Source of the DNA: Paragonimus westermani
Taxonomy: Eukaryota > Platyhelminthes > Trematoda > Plagiorchiida > Troglotrematidae
Direction of reading: 5' to 3'
Assembly: GCA_008508345.1 (NCBI GenBank)
Contig: QNGE01000411.1
Span: forward strand, 122,388 to 186,387
DNA length: 64,000 bases
The notes beneath the pieces were generated by a model. The model worked only from the letters and a program-made list of their open reading frames with translations, ran no database searches and had not been told where the DNA came from. Each line of letters opens with the position of its first letter. Position 1 is the first letter of the stretch. Of the stretch, positions 41,881 to 54,600 are shown in pieces. The position numbers and the translations under genes are program-made.

Positions 41881-44800
41881 GAATGTGTGATCTACGTGGA
41901 AGCGATTTTGCTGATGTTTGATCAATGAAATGACTTTTCAATCAGGTCTGTATTTGCTTATTAACGCGTCGTTCAAGTTAAGATGCAATATATACTGAGT
42001 TATCCCGAGGGAATTTGGGTGTCGCCTAGTATTGGTCGCATTTGTGATGCATAGTCAGCTCTATCCACTACTACAATATCGGGGTCTTCGTCCGGTTGTA
42101 GGATCATCATGTTTCCATCAAATCCTGGCCCCAGTGGGTTTCAGTGTGTTTGAGAGTCAGGACTGTGTTCTTTTGTAGGGCGTAACTCTGTCTTGTTGGT
42201 CGGGATTGACCTACCTGGCTTTAAACCAACCGTGAACGTTCTCTGGTCCGTCAAAAGCTCGACTGGATGCTACTACTCTTCGATGGGTGTATAAAAAGTT
42301 TAAGACCACAAGATAGAGATTCCAAGTGAACGTTAGTGAGCCTCAGTGGTGACAAGATGGTAACATACTTCACCGAATTTCCTGGGAATACTGAGTTTGT
42401 CAATCTCCCTCAGTGACAATCAGTCGTAATAACATGTGGGAGGAAATGAACACCTGCAGACCAAGTTGGCTATTATAAGCCGTATGGACGGGATTGTACT
42501 GAATGCCCTATTTCAAAAGCTGAAGCAACTCCGGAATTCAGCTTGAAGGAGTCTCATGTCTAAAAATTTGAGTGCACACCGTGAACAAGTTCGATAACAC
42601 ACCAGTGCACATGCCAGGAACGATGATTTTATCACGTGGAAATTAAAGAAAGAAAGCCTGTTAGTCACCGCTCAAATCCGATAAAGAATGCTTACAATAC
42701 TTGTAACAGGTGAATGGTTTTAAACTTACTACCTGTATAGTCTACGGTAGAAGGGTATAACCTGGTTGTAAATGGAGAAGGCAATACAGAAGTGGTCGTA
42801 GTGGGAAGAATTTCGGAAGACAACAGCCACATCCTAAGTTTCATTTTAGTCTAGGTAACGCTTGTTTCTCGTCTCTACAAGCGGGAATAGTATAGTCGAC
42901 AGAATTTATTGGCTTTTATCATTCCGACCTCTATTGGTCATCAACCCACATGCCACTTTTTGCTCCAGTCGTCGCATTAGACGCTTGAACTGCCACAACC
43001 TGTTATCTCTTGGTGGCGACAAAGTGCGACTGAGGCCTGCATTGAAACCACGTTAATTATTCGTTAAATTTGATAACACAATAGTTCGAGTTTAATTTTC
43101 TCCAAACTTAGTACTGTTTATTTTATTTTATAACTCATCCCTATTCCCTTTGAGGATGTAGCGTAGGCGTATGGTTTATAACTTCATGCTTTACCAGACA
43201 CCAAATGCTTGGCTAGACAGCCAATCATTTTGCCATTTCCGGACCCAGGATGCAGACTATGGTTTGGTGCACGCCACTTAGTTAATCTAACGCTAGCTGT
43301 CTTGGGGCTTAATGAAATTGCTGAATAACGCGCATGAGTTGGGATTATAATGTGGGTACACTCTGTCTGGGGAAATATGACACACCACAATCCTGACCTG
43401 ACGCTACTATGAGAACAAAAACGTAATGAACACTTTTTCTCGGCGCTTGGTTGTCAGGCCGAAACAAAAAATGGAAGGTATGACGATAGTAATCAAGGTG
43501 AATACGACAGTTAAGTAACAGAGATTGCAGATTGCCCGTTCCGCACCAACTACTCGTACATTATTCCGATTTGCAGACTCGACTGCTTTCAGACCAGGAG
43601 TGTCTAAATGTTCCCAGAACCTTTTGAGACAGAGACAGCAGAGGTTAGCGGCGCTTACTGGATTGCTAGTGGACCCGACAACAGTTAACATCAAGCCAAC
43701 CATCTACATCGATTCCTTAGTGTTTGTTGGATGTTCTGAAGTGCATCTCCAACACAACGAACGACTGGAGTTGGTTAGCGTAGCAACCATCACGCTTGAA
43801 GTCGTTCTGTTCAAACTACTGTCCAGTTGTGCAGGATGATGTGCCCACTCAGACAGTCGGCTTGTAGTATGTCGTGCCAGATACAAGCAAATAAGCGAGT
43901 ATACAGAAAGCTGACTGCTGAAGGCGGAAATTTGTCATCGAGTTGTGACACAACAATGGAGGTCGAATAGAAACTCATGTATGACTGATCTGAAACGTAG
44001 GTTCATCCGATTGGGTTTTGAAACGTACTGTGAAAAATAAATCAACCGAGTCTCCTTTGAAAGTAAAATAAGTAATTGAAAAATCGATGCTGTCTCAGCA
44101 TGTTCAATGTTTCCTTAGTATGAGGACACAAGTAGTGGATCAGTCTAAGCGGAGACTAATTTAGAGCTTTTTGTGGTTCACGTGCCAGCACAATCTAGCT
44201 CTAGTCAGTGGGATCGACCAAGTCGAGCACAGCCCATCTGTAAATGAAAGCCTGGCAATTTGAACGACTTCCACAGTGGCTTCAATCGCGATTGAGAATC
44301 AGACAGCCCACTCCTGACCAAAAAGAACGCAAGCAAAACTCAGGCTAATTGGCGGTGGGCTGGTAAACCATTTAGCATTTGTGCCGTTGACTATAGTACG
44401 GAATAAAGCTTTATGTAACTCACACGGCCTCAGATATTTCCTTCAGTAAAAAAGCAATACTCAACGTACGTTGGTTTGCGATTGGATGAAAACACAAATA
44501 CAATCCAGTGTTTTGCTGGATCGCTGTGGAATATATAAAGAACACCCCTCAAAGGACATTGTGTCACGATAGCTCCAGATTAAACGGTAATTCGTCTTAG
44601 TTACTGTAACCAGGCTACCGGTTAACTCTTCAACTTATAAGGAAGCATCATCTTGTCAACGTGTCATATTGACGCCAGATGAAACCATGGAGGGTAAGAG
44701 TGTGGTTTATGTTCACCCGCTTTTAAAAAATATATATATAAATATGAAGAAGTAACCGAATAAATGGACTAGTGCGAGCCCTTTTGTGGGGGGAGTTCTT

Positions 44801-45074
44801 ACATTCCGTACAACTTTGTGTCAAACAGGAACAGGTTAAACAAACTAATTCCTCAGTCCAATTAACCTTCCTGCACATCACTTGAAATGAAACACCGCAG
44901 ACAAGACCCTCGTTATATTAAAGTCCGTTGACGCTACGTATTTGAATTTGTACACAATGTTGTGTCCAATTCCCATTGCCCTCACACATAGTACGAGTGA
45001 ATCAACCTGGTTATACGTTTGACCACAAATTGAACAAAACGATTGATAAGAAAATAACAGACACCGTATGAGTT
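41881..45074. other. Intergenic, no recognised gene
   Basis: The largest open frames are 43525-43839 (plus, 104 codons) overlapping 43407-43703 and 43704-43886 (minus). They lie opposite each other and show no motif. Nothing else recognised. Confidence 0.4.
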
Positions 45075-45440
45075 ATATTTGTCGTTTGTGATTTCAACTT
45101 GGAAAGAAGTCCTGGTGGAAGGGTCATCAACTAAAGTTAACAGGAAAGTTAGTGCGCCTTTTTCTTGAGACGATCAGATAACCTGATCACTACTCACAAT
45201 TGAAAGTGGCTGAACGTTCACGTAGGATAATTTAGTCGTGCATATTGGGGTCGATGACGGTTGTCTCATGAAGCCGAGTCGGAGTTCTAGATCAAGCCGT
45301 CGCAATGATATGCACTACTGACGAATTCCAACGAGAACGAAAATCGAGTGCAGTGCTTCTTTTCGAAGAGGCTGAATGGAAGTTCTATGAGAATGCGACA
45401 GCTTCGATCGACTGTGAATGATGTTTAAACTGTGTGAAAA
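45075..45440 (+). mobile_element. SINE copy D, near full length but decayed
   Basis: Plus orientation. It matches copy A along its length: GAAGTCCT, GTTAACAGG, GAGACGATC, CTGATCACT, GTGGCTGAACGTTCA (5' unit), then GTTGTCTCATGA and CGGAGTTC (head with part of the A-box half deleted), then ribozyme and tail (to about 45425). An inverted tail at its 5' end, as in copy A, is not evident. Confidence 0.75.
45312..45356 (+). ncRNA. Hammerhead ribozyme relic (copy D)
   Basis: GCACTA, CTGACGA, ATTCC-AACG-AGAAC, GAAA, then ATCGAGTG and CAGTGC. Both core segments are intact, but stem II keeps only three of five pairs and the cleavage triplet is GUG, which hammerheads do not cut. Probably inactive. Confidence 0.75.
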
Positions 45441-48253
45441 CCAAAATAACTACTACTCACTAAGAATGCGTATTCCCTCTGCAAAACAATAACCTTGGTA
45501 TTATCTAATTTCACCGAACTCCAAATAAAATTGCCCCGGTAAATTTCGAGTTAATTGTTTTTCAAATGTACTACTTATAGTGCTGTTTATTCGTACTTTC
45601 ATGTCACTTCTCTGCAAACTCTAAAATTTGGGGTTGGTTAACAAATATAAGAATATTAGGTGAGATGTTTTATTCTTAGGTGAATGAAGCGTGTTTTTAA
45701 TGACAACCATTAAACTATGCAATAACTTATTCTTGCACTGCGTTGGAGTACGTCTTCTTTGTTTAAATAAACTACGAAACGCAAGTTTGCTGAAAAGTCT
45801 TATTTAATGATGCAAAAGTATTTTACTTTATTTGGTCAGAACTGTTTTGAATTGGTTGTAACTTGTCCTAAAAATATCGAAACCACGCAACAACAATAAA
45901 CGCAAGCTAACATGTATTATTGAAAAAAATCTTCCTAGAAAACATGGTTTACTGACCATTATGCTATTCGTAAGTAGTTAATCATATAGATCTAGAATGA
46001 ACTGAATTCCAGCCCATTTCTGATTGTCGAGAATTAGCCAGTAGTACATGGGAAGTTCCAACAGGTAACAATTCAGGTATGAGGGTATATTTGATGGATA
46101 TTATAAGACAACAGTTCCGCGCACACCTTCACCAATCGCAGGTGAAATGATTTCACTCTCATCGTCTTATTACATATCGAGGTACAATGGGATAAGTTGT
46201 GAATGTTACAGCTGAGGACGCCACTGTTGACATTTGAACCAACGAGAGCAGGCAATGCATAAAACAAAGGAGGTGGTGTCTATAAAGTTATTGTCACAAA
46301 TCAGCAGACTACGTGTCATCAAAGAGCTCCAACTGTCACCGGCCAGTACGTTTTTCCCACCAAACCTATCCATGTAGAACAATACGCACAGCCAAATTAC
46401 AACAGCTTCTAGATTTTAGTCGATGCAAACATGTGGATTTTTCATTCGTTACAAAGAGTAGGATGAAAATGACACATGCTATGTAAATTACTATGGGTTT
46501 GTAAGCAATGGGAAATAGTTCGGACAACGCAAACCACATTAGGCGAAAGTGAACGACGCCAACCCATCCGCTTAAATGTAGTCACTCAAAGTTATGGGAA
46601 GAAACGTTCCTAAAACTAATTAGCTGGCGTTTACCGTGTGGTGTCTGGGTACAGTCCTAGGCCCAGTAGCTCCTACTAACGTAACTGCATTGTTTTGTGT
46701 AACTAATGCTGTACTTCACTCCTAGGGCTTTAAATTATTCTGTCAAGTCTACCAGCCCAACACTCCTCGCCTTCCTGTTGCTTAGGGGTGTTTTCATTCT
46801 TCTTTCCCCTACGGTCTTCTGATTAGTCGTTTGTTTAAGACAAGGTAGTTTCGTTTGCTATCATGTGCCATTTTGTATTTCGGCTGCGAAAACACGGTGT
46901 GTGTGTGATACAGGTACGTAAAGTCAGTCATCCGTTTTTTACCTTGGTGGTTTAGAACTAAAAATTCTGACCAGAGAGCCCGATTATTCGTGCTGTCATA
47001 CCCGGACAAAAAAGTCATTACTCCCATAGGGTAATTGAGAAACCATTTGTAACTTCAGGCTGTCTTATGGAATGTTCGATTGCGTAGAAAAAAATGAGAA
47101 GTTCAGTTCTTCGTTGTCTTACACTGACAGACGGGTTTTGGTGGCGAAAACTTATACACCTCCGCATTCAGACTAATTATTATACTTGATCTTAAAATGA
47201 AGTATTTGTGAAACGTGTGCATACCAAACTAACAACTAGCCGATAATCACTCCAGTATGCTTATGTGCCATGTTGACAGTGTATAATTTTCTACCGTTGC
47301 CACATTTCACCTTGTAGGTCGAATAAAAAAATCAATTACTCTGAAAAACGGAGCGGTTCGACGTCTTAAGTCAACTCACGATAGGCTAGTCACATTGAAT
47401 AGCTTTGTTAGCGTTAGTGAGCTGAACCCTTTTTCGATAAGTAACACCGAAGGGCGTCTGAAATGAAACCTGTAAGTTGAACATCGTTCAGAAATGTTTA
47501 CAGCCTTTGCCTTGTGATAATTGTGTGCGAATGGAATAGTGATCGAACGAACACAAAATGTAATTTTAATTCTCTAAATTATTGGCAAAGTCTATCAAAC
47601 AGAACGAATAACCGGCTTGATCGCACCCACATTGCATTCGATGTGCGCATTTTCCAAAATACTCGTACGGTTACTGATAACGCGGTATTTTTTACGGTCT
47701 AACAAAGCAACCGTAAATTTTTCATAAAAGCTAGGTGTGCGGGAAAAAAACATCTTTGAAGTTCATTGTATTTCTGATAGTATACAATAAAGTCAGTTTA
47801 AGTTTGACAATTAATTGTTTCGAACTTACGTGAGGCATCATCCAAACTAGCTGGTAGACACTTTAACAAACAAACAAGAAAAGATCTCTTCACAGTTAAA
47901 AATCAGCGACAGAATAGGAAGCGGTATCCCAATTTGGATGACTTACTTTTGAGTACAGCTTTTAGATGAAAAATAAACCAGAGACTCAGTTTTATCAGTT
48001 AAAACAAAACATAATTGCACTTTTTAACCCATTTGAAAGAAATAGGACAAGTTAGATGGCCAAATAGTTTCGAGCAAAACTCACGATGAACCATAAACAA
48101 CCACACAAATATTCCTACTGCTGGATACACTGTACATCAATAGAATAAAACTGGAAAATGCATGCTTTCGGGACTAAGTGGGAATACCTTGATAGCACTT
48201 GTCCCTGTACAGAAGGCATTCAAAACACAGTACAAAAACGCATTAGTTACATT
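45441..48253. other. Intergenic and 3' flank of the integrin alpha gene
   Basis: The 3' untranslated region of the minus-strand integrin gene should lie just below 48254. I did not find a clear AATAAA on the minus strand in the first few hundred bases. No gene recognised. Confidence 0.45.
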
Positions 48254-48652
48254 CTATAAATCAGTTGGTACCATAGAAACCGTATTGGGTGACGCATTTT
48301 CGTACCACCGTCTTCGTCGAAAGAAGCCACATCTCCACATTCCAAGAATAATCAAAGTTAATAGAACTGCGCCTAAAACACCACCGAGAATAATCGGCCA
48401 GAGCGGAATTTCACGAAACAAAGGGAGTTGTATGCCATGGAATACGAAGTTCTGAGATATTGCCAGCGGTTGAATAGTTCGGTTTCCATGAACCGGAATT
48501 CCAAATGCGGTGGTTGGAAGTTCAGATTTGGCTTCGCTCACGATTGCCAAATCGGAGATTTTGTGTCTGAAAAACGTGTCAGCCCAAACGTGCCCACGAA
48601 GAACAATGCGGACCGCGTCTCCACGTGACAGCAGGTCAATTCGACACTGAAC
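48254..48652 (-). CDS. Integrin alpha last exon: membrane helix and GFFRR tail
   Basis: 132 codons and TAG. Starts VQCRIDLLSRGDAVRIVLRG after acceptor GATCCAG. Transmembrane segment at exon residues 84-106 (LWPIILGGVLGAVLLTLIIL), then WRCGFFRRRRWYE and a short tail ending VPTDL. The membrane-proximal GFFxR motif binds the beta tail and cytoplasmic regulators in known integrins. One N-linked glycosylation site, NRT, sits just outside the membrane half. Confidence 0.93.
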   Translation of the reverse strand, partial: VQCRIDLLSRGDAVRIVLRGHVWADTFFRHKISDLAIVSEAKSELPTTAFGIPVHGNRTIQPLAISQNFVFHGIQLPLFREIPLWPIILGGVLGAVLLTLIILGMWRCGFFRRRRWYENASPNTVSMVPTDL

Positions 48653-51600
48653 CTGGATCAGAAAGCTTGAGTTAATGGTTTGTATACAATCGTATTAATA
48701 TATTAAGTATATCTCACTGCACAATTTCAGGACAGGGTAGAACTCGTGTTGAAAAGTAAACCGGCAGTAAACACATTATTTCAGTTTCATGTACTTGTTC
48801 GGTGGTGGAAAGTATTTTAGAGCAGACGGTAACGGGAGAAACGAAGCAGAACAGATTATACAAGCATTCCAAATCGTTCCACAGAAATGACCAACAAATG
48901 AAGATTGAGGTTGCCTGTGACCGCGAGTTAATATTGATCGGTTTGTGATCTCGTAATTGAAAGTTAAGTAGAAAAACGGTGGATTCTGCCAAAGGGAATT
49001 AACAGTGTATCGATTTGTTTTCCATCTTTTACTTGTAGGCAGGAGTAGTTGAGCAGCCTGCGGCTAGCTAACAACCAGAGAAGCATTCGCCACGTTCCCA
49101 GAAGCAATTGTAACCCAGTTAGTCCGAACCACAGGATACATGTATGATTAGCCCCTGAAACACTTAGAAGTAATGTGTTCAATCTCTGTGCATGTTTGAT
49201 GTTGATGACACCAGACCAGGTCTAGCTGGCTGCTCATCATTTCGGTAGTAACCATCGGGCAAAATGACTGGAATGATCATTAGTACAAACATGGACTTGT
49301 TTCACGCTTTTCAGTTCATTGAGGAATACCGGTATAAACCACCAGCATTTGTTGTCACGTGACATCAAAGATAGGTCTCGAAAATAGTTGTGTGGTGAGC
49401 ACCATTATCCAAGCTGACTAGTCAGAAAGATTTTCGCTACGTGTTGAATTGAGTTCAAATCTAATAACACGTCTCAATTCGGATATGGTTTTCAGCCGAC
49501 CTAATTAACTACAAGATCTAAACAATGGTTTGACCCTTATGAAATGTGACCAACGGTGCCAGGATTATACAAAGTAAATGTACAGTTTTATCATACCTAC
49601 TTTTCATTTGAGTGTTTCAACCTCTACACTGTTTGTCTACTACAAGTGAACCTGTTTAATAGTGCCATTCTGTAGTCCCATCCAAATTGCGGTACTAGGT
49701 GATATAGTGTTAACGGAGGAGCAATCATTTCATTACCCCTTTCTTTCACACTGTAACCGCATGTGAAGAATACATTGGCATCAACGTAGCTGATGTTGTT
49801 CATTCCCAGCAAAATAAATAAAAACGTTGTAATTTTGTGACCTCTTCGTGAAAGTACTTGCAACGTTAGTTATCATAGTGTCACCCAACAATTATCTACT
49901 GCAACCGTTGGGATCAACTTTGAGTGCATGCAGCCATCTGGTTGATGCCCATAGTCATTCAATCGCAGCTAAGCAGCTTACCTCATGGACTTTCATAAAA
50001 CATTGGTGCAGAGTTGAATTTTTAGCGAGGGAGTGGAGATTAATTAACCGATCGCACACACACACCATGCATGCAGACGTTACAGCAGTCCAAACAAATT
50101 GACATCATATAGAGAGTAAACAGAATTAGGACACGACACAACGTTGATTGGAATGTCACATGACTCAACTTTTCATCCAAGCCGGCAACCATCACTAAAT
50201 GGTGAACAGTTATCGGATTTACAAGTCAGTATTTATTTCAAGCTCGTGCTGTTAACTAGGTGGTCCATTTATGCCGCATATGAGCGGCGGTGATGTGGCG
50301 TAAAACTGACAGTGAGATACACTTTACAGGGGCACCACTTGGAGCGAAGTATTCTACTTTGGCGCGTCCGCAAGTGGTATATGAGATGCGTGTAGTGTTT
50401 TTCAAGTGACGTTCTTTAAGAGATGGGTTTGCGTACGTTTTTCTTTAGAATGGTGCTCGCTGAAGGGCTCGGAGATAGAATGAAGGTGATATCAGAGTGC
50501 GACATTGTTAGTGGTATATAACTGTTCCAGACACAACTGAAAAATACAACTGTTTGTGCTCAGTGTTCAGTTTGCTCGGCCTTCTTACTAGACGACACGA
50601 TAGCTGCCCTTTGTGGGCAACGTGACAATCAGAAATTATCGGTCGAACGTTATTCTCCAATTTGACGGAACACCTCGTTCAACTTTATGGAGCTCAACAA
50701 CTGGTCCACATCTAAGGTCAGTGACCGCAAGTGATTACTGTAAACTTAACTAGCATACAGAGAAATCGTGGGAATATAGAATCTAACACCTAAATCCCGA
50801 GTAGCATTAATACAAACGCCAGGCGAAAATAGTCGGAGTTTCCGTCCTACACACATCGTGATACACACAGTGGAAGGCTAAAATTTACGATGCACAACAA
50901 GCTTAGAATGTTTAGTTCACAGTTACGAAGAAATGGAGGACATACTTCAATAGCCGCTAGAGATTTCAACTACAACTTCACCCGACAATAATGCTCCCCT
51001 TTATTTACCCGTTATCAGTGGTCCAGTTATGTATTTTTGGTTAAACAAAAATGGTTACGACATATGGCCTCCATATATTTTTATGAGAATGAACTTTGCA
51101 AGTTGAAAAGTGACAAGAGTGGTGCAGCAAACGAAGGTCCCGCAACTAGTTTGCACATCATATGATGGGTTTGTCATGTCCATCTAAAGGCTTTTGGTGC
51201 AGCTGTTCTTACACGCTTCAACGACACAACAGCATCAACTCTGTTAACAGTCGATACAGCGCTATATACTACTTACAAGTAGTTATAGCGAGTAAACTGG
51301 CGTTTATAGAATAATCCACATTTGTCCAGCCTGAAAATTCATCTGAACTGGGTGGAGGCGAACGAATGTGGGCGGTGTTCAACACGTGCTACCGATTTTG
51401 TTTTTAAAGATAACAAAGAAAGTAGCCACAAACAGGAAATAATTACGACACGTAAAATGATAGGCCACAGGACATTTTTTACATTACATGAACCACGGTT
51501 TGATAACTTTCTCGGAATTCTTTAGAAATATTAGGCACGTTCTAGAGGACTACAAAAACGTCATTTGCCATTGTAGTGAGGCGTGAACTAATTAACTGCT

Positions 51601-54600
51601 TAATGGTCGTAATTGTTTCGATTATGTTTCCAACGGTATACCGGACTAGTTCACCTAGAACATACCTAGAACACACGATGCGGTTTTTCTTGGGAAGTGA
51701 TTTCGAAATAGTGGACTTCCGAGTACCGTATGTGTCTTTCTTATGCATCAAACCGGATACTGGATTTCAATATGAATTCATCACGTTTCATATTTTTCTA
51801 TAGTCTGTTCACAAAATTACAACGTATTCGTAAAGTTTAAAAAGTGCGGATCAAATGATACCACAAGATATACGGAGTTGTTTTAGGGAGTTAACATTTT
51901 GATATTTCAGGGGAAGATTGAGAAAATGGATAAGAATAAAGAAGAAAGTTTGTGAACTCATTTCGCTGTTGATTAAAAGTCCGATTACTTTGAGGTAAAA
52001 TGAAATGTGTACCTTTATGTATCGACAACAGAAGATGAACAGCAACTTCGCTATGACGAAGTAAATTAAGTAATTTGTCTCTCCATCTAAATATTTGGCT
52101 TGCTGTCATGAATGTATGCGTGTTAGAGTTGACTTGGTCAGGAAAGAGTAATAGGGTGTTTCCTAACAGAAAAGTACGGATGTCGAATGATTATTGTTTG
52201 CAAGTTAAATATCTTTCACAAGGTTGTGACCTCTGCAGAATGGTGGACGTCATCAGCCAATTAGAAGCCTAGGATCCAGCTAGTGAATTGATCTCACTCG
52301 TTAAAACTGCTACCGCTAAGATACTGTTGTGAAACAGTAGATACAGGAGCGCAATTTCTACTCCGCTGTCCCCTTTCTCCCTTCTCATAAAAGTGTCACT
52401 ACCCATCACACCGTCGGTCGGGCCACAGAAAAGAGAGGCGGAAATTCAGCTCCAAATAAAAATCCATGACAAGGAATTGGGCAAAACGTGAAACATTAAA
52501 GCGAAAGCACCCAGAATCTCCTAACAAAAAGCATTACTGTATTCAGTTGGTTGCCCTGATCATTTGGACCAAGGCTACAGGAAAACAGACATTAACGGAA
52601 ATTGTCGAATCAAGAAGTCCTCGATGTTTCACTATGGATTACGTTGATATATACAGAGTAAAAGTTACTAAGTAGCACTGAATCCTTCGACAACCACGTT
52701 TTCCTCTTCAGTTTCCCGCCAATTGATGTTTTACTCGTTTGTGTCATACTTTGCTATCACCAACCAACAGTGGTAGTCTGACTAGCTGGGGAGGTTTGAT
52801 AGTCTATAGGCGTAACAGCGGTGAACTGCCGTCTGTGCACCACTAAATTAGTGGATACACTATTAACCTTGACATTTGATCGGCAAACTTTAAAGCTGTT
52901 GATGAACTACATAAGGAATCAACTGACTCCTGTTTACATGGATTCGCTCATCTGATCGGTGAAACTGAAAGCTTCGGAGAAATCTGGAGCGATAATATCG
53001 ACTGGTTGTTTTATAGATCACTTTCGTCCATGGTAATCGAACATCAATTATGCCGACAATGCACAAAAATGTTGCTCGAAATATGCAATAAATGTTAGGC
53101 AACCTGGACATATGGACCGGATACTGGTCACTAAAACATGCACGTGGGTGGAAATGGGGCTATCGATCCGTTGTCACTGCGCTGGCTCTAAAAACTACCT
53201 TTAGTGCTGGGCCAGGCTAGGTAGATCTTGGGATCCTGCCTCATCTGGAGATCGTCTAAACTGCGTAGTCAATTAGCTCATCAGCGCCTTGACACTATGT
53301 AAATATTAATAGACAGAATTGCTGAAAACCTGAAGACCAATCCGCACGAAGTTATGCTGAGTGCTGAAGGACAATGGGTTGTGTAACCCCGGCTGCTTTT
53401 ACGGCAATGATGATGTTGGCATTGGATAAATTTATTTGGTTTGTTGAGCTGGTAGCGAGTATCCTAATTAAATCAAAGTAGATGCTTTCACATTTCCCTG
53501 CTTGAGACAGGAGTCCTTCCACTGGGAAATATATGAAAGATATTGGCCATTTCTGAATCTGGGGGGCTTCAGTGGCGTAAACTACTGATTGACACTAAAC
53601 TTATTGAAAAAACGCAGCTGCCTAGTCAAGTTTGCTGCCAATTTGTGACTGCAAATTGACTGCGAACTTACCTAGGCTTATGTCCTAACCCTCTCAAACT
53701 GATAAGTGAATAGTGTTGTGGACAATAAACTTCGTACACAACAACTAACTACACATAATCGCTTAGGTCAGCTGGATGATCTCATAGACACAGATGTTGA
53801 CAAACCTGATAAACTCGCCCATGGTGGACGGTCCGTGTCAATTAGTGACAAAAATGTCATGCTCTCCACTTAACCTAGAGCATCGAATTGTCGACCATAA
53901 GGTGTCCAGTGAATGGCTTCGCGAAGTTCCCGGTGCAGGTATATTCAAATATTTTAAGTCCAGCGTCCGTGACTCAGCGCCCTTAGCCATCACGAACGTC
54001 TCGTCACAACTGGTTTAAGATGTTTTCAGAAATAAAGTCAGCCCAGATAGTTTTACGATAAACGCAAACGCGTACGAACTGAGGGACAAAGGATAGGATT
54101 TGGAGATAAACCTGACAGGTTTTAATCTCAGCATTCACTAGAGATTCCAGTGGTTGCAATAATTCATATGAGCAACACATCGAAAGTTCTGAACTGAAAT
54201 CCCGCTACTTAAAACAGACGCTCTGTGTGTGACAAATCGCTCCACCGTAACATTTAACATGCCTCTCACTGTTAAGGTTTGGAAGGTATGATAGACCGCG
54301 AAAGCTGTACAGCGTAGACAAGACATTCGGATGATAGCTCAACAGACATATCAGCATCATTAGTTGAACAGATAAATATATAGGTGGTCTGAGTTTGTGT
54401 GGAGGTGTCAAGCAAAGAGAGCCTGTCAGAAATCGCCCTGTAATTAGTACACACCTGTTTAATACTGCCCAGTTTTAGGGGGGTGATTGCAAGCGAATGG
54501 CTACATCCTCGATATCTACACTAACATTAGAGGAAAATCACAATCAAGTTATTCTGCGTGAGTGCTGTGCGTCACACGTATTTCGCGGATGGGCAAAGAT

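Noticed and set aside
43407..43886. Overlapping open frames on both strands (43525-43839 plus; 43407-43703 and 43704-43886 minus)
   Set aside because: Neither strand shows a motif, splice context or signal; mutual overlap suggests chance openness.
48964..49182. Minus-strand open frame flanked by splice-like sites inside the integrin intron
   Set aside because: The flanking exons already join in phase and in the family's expected order (Cys pair then RGD-like block); this piece matches no integrin region.
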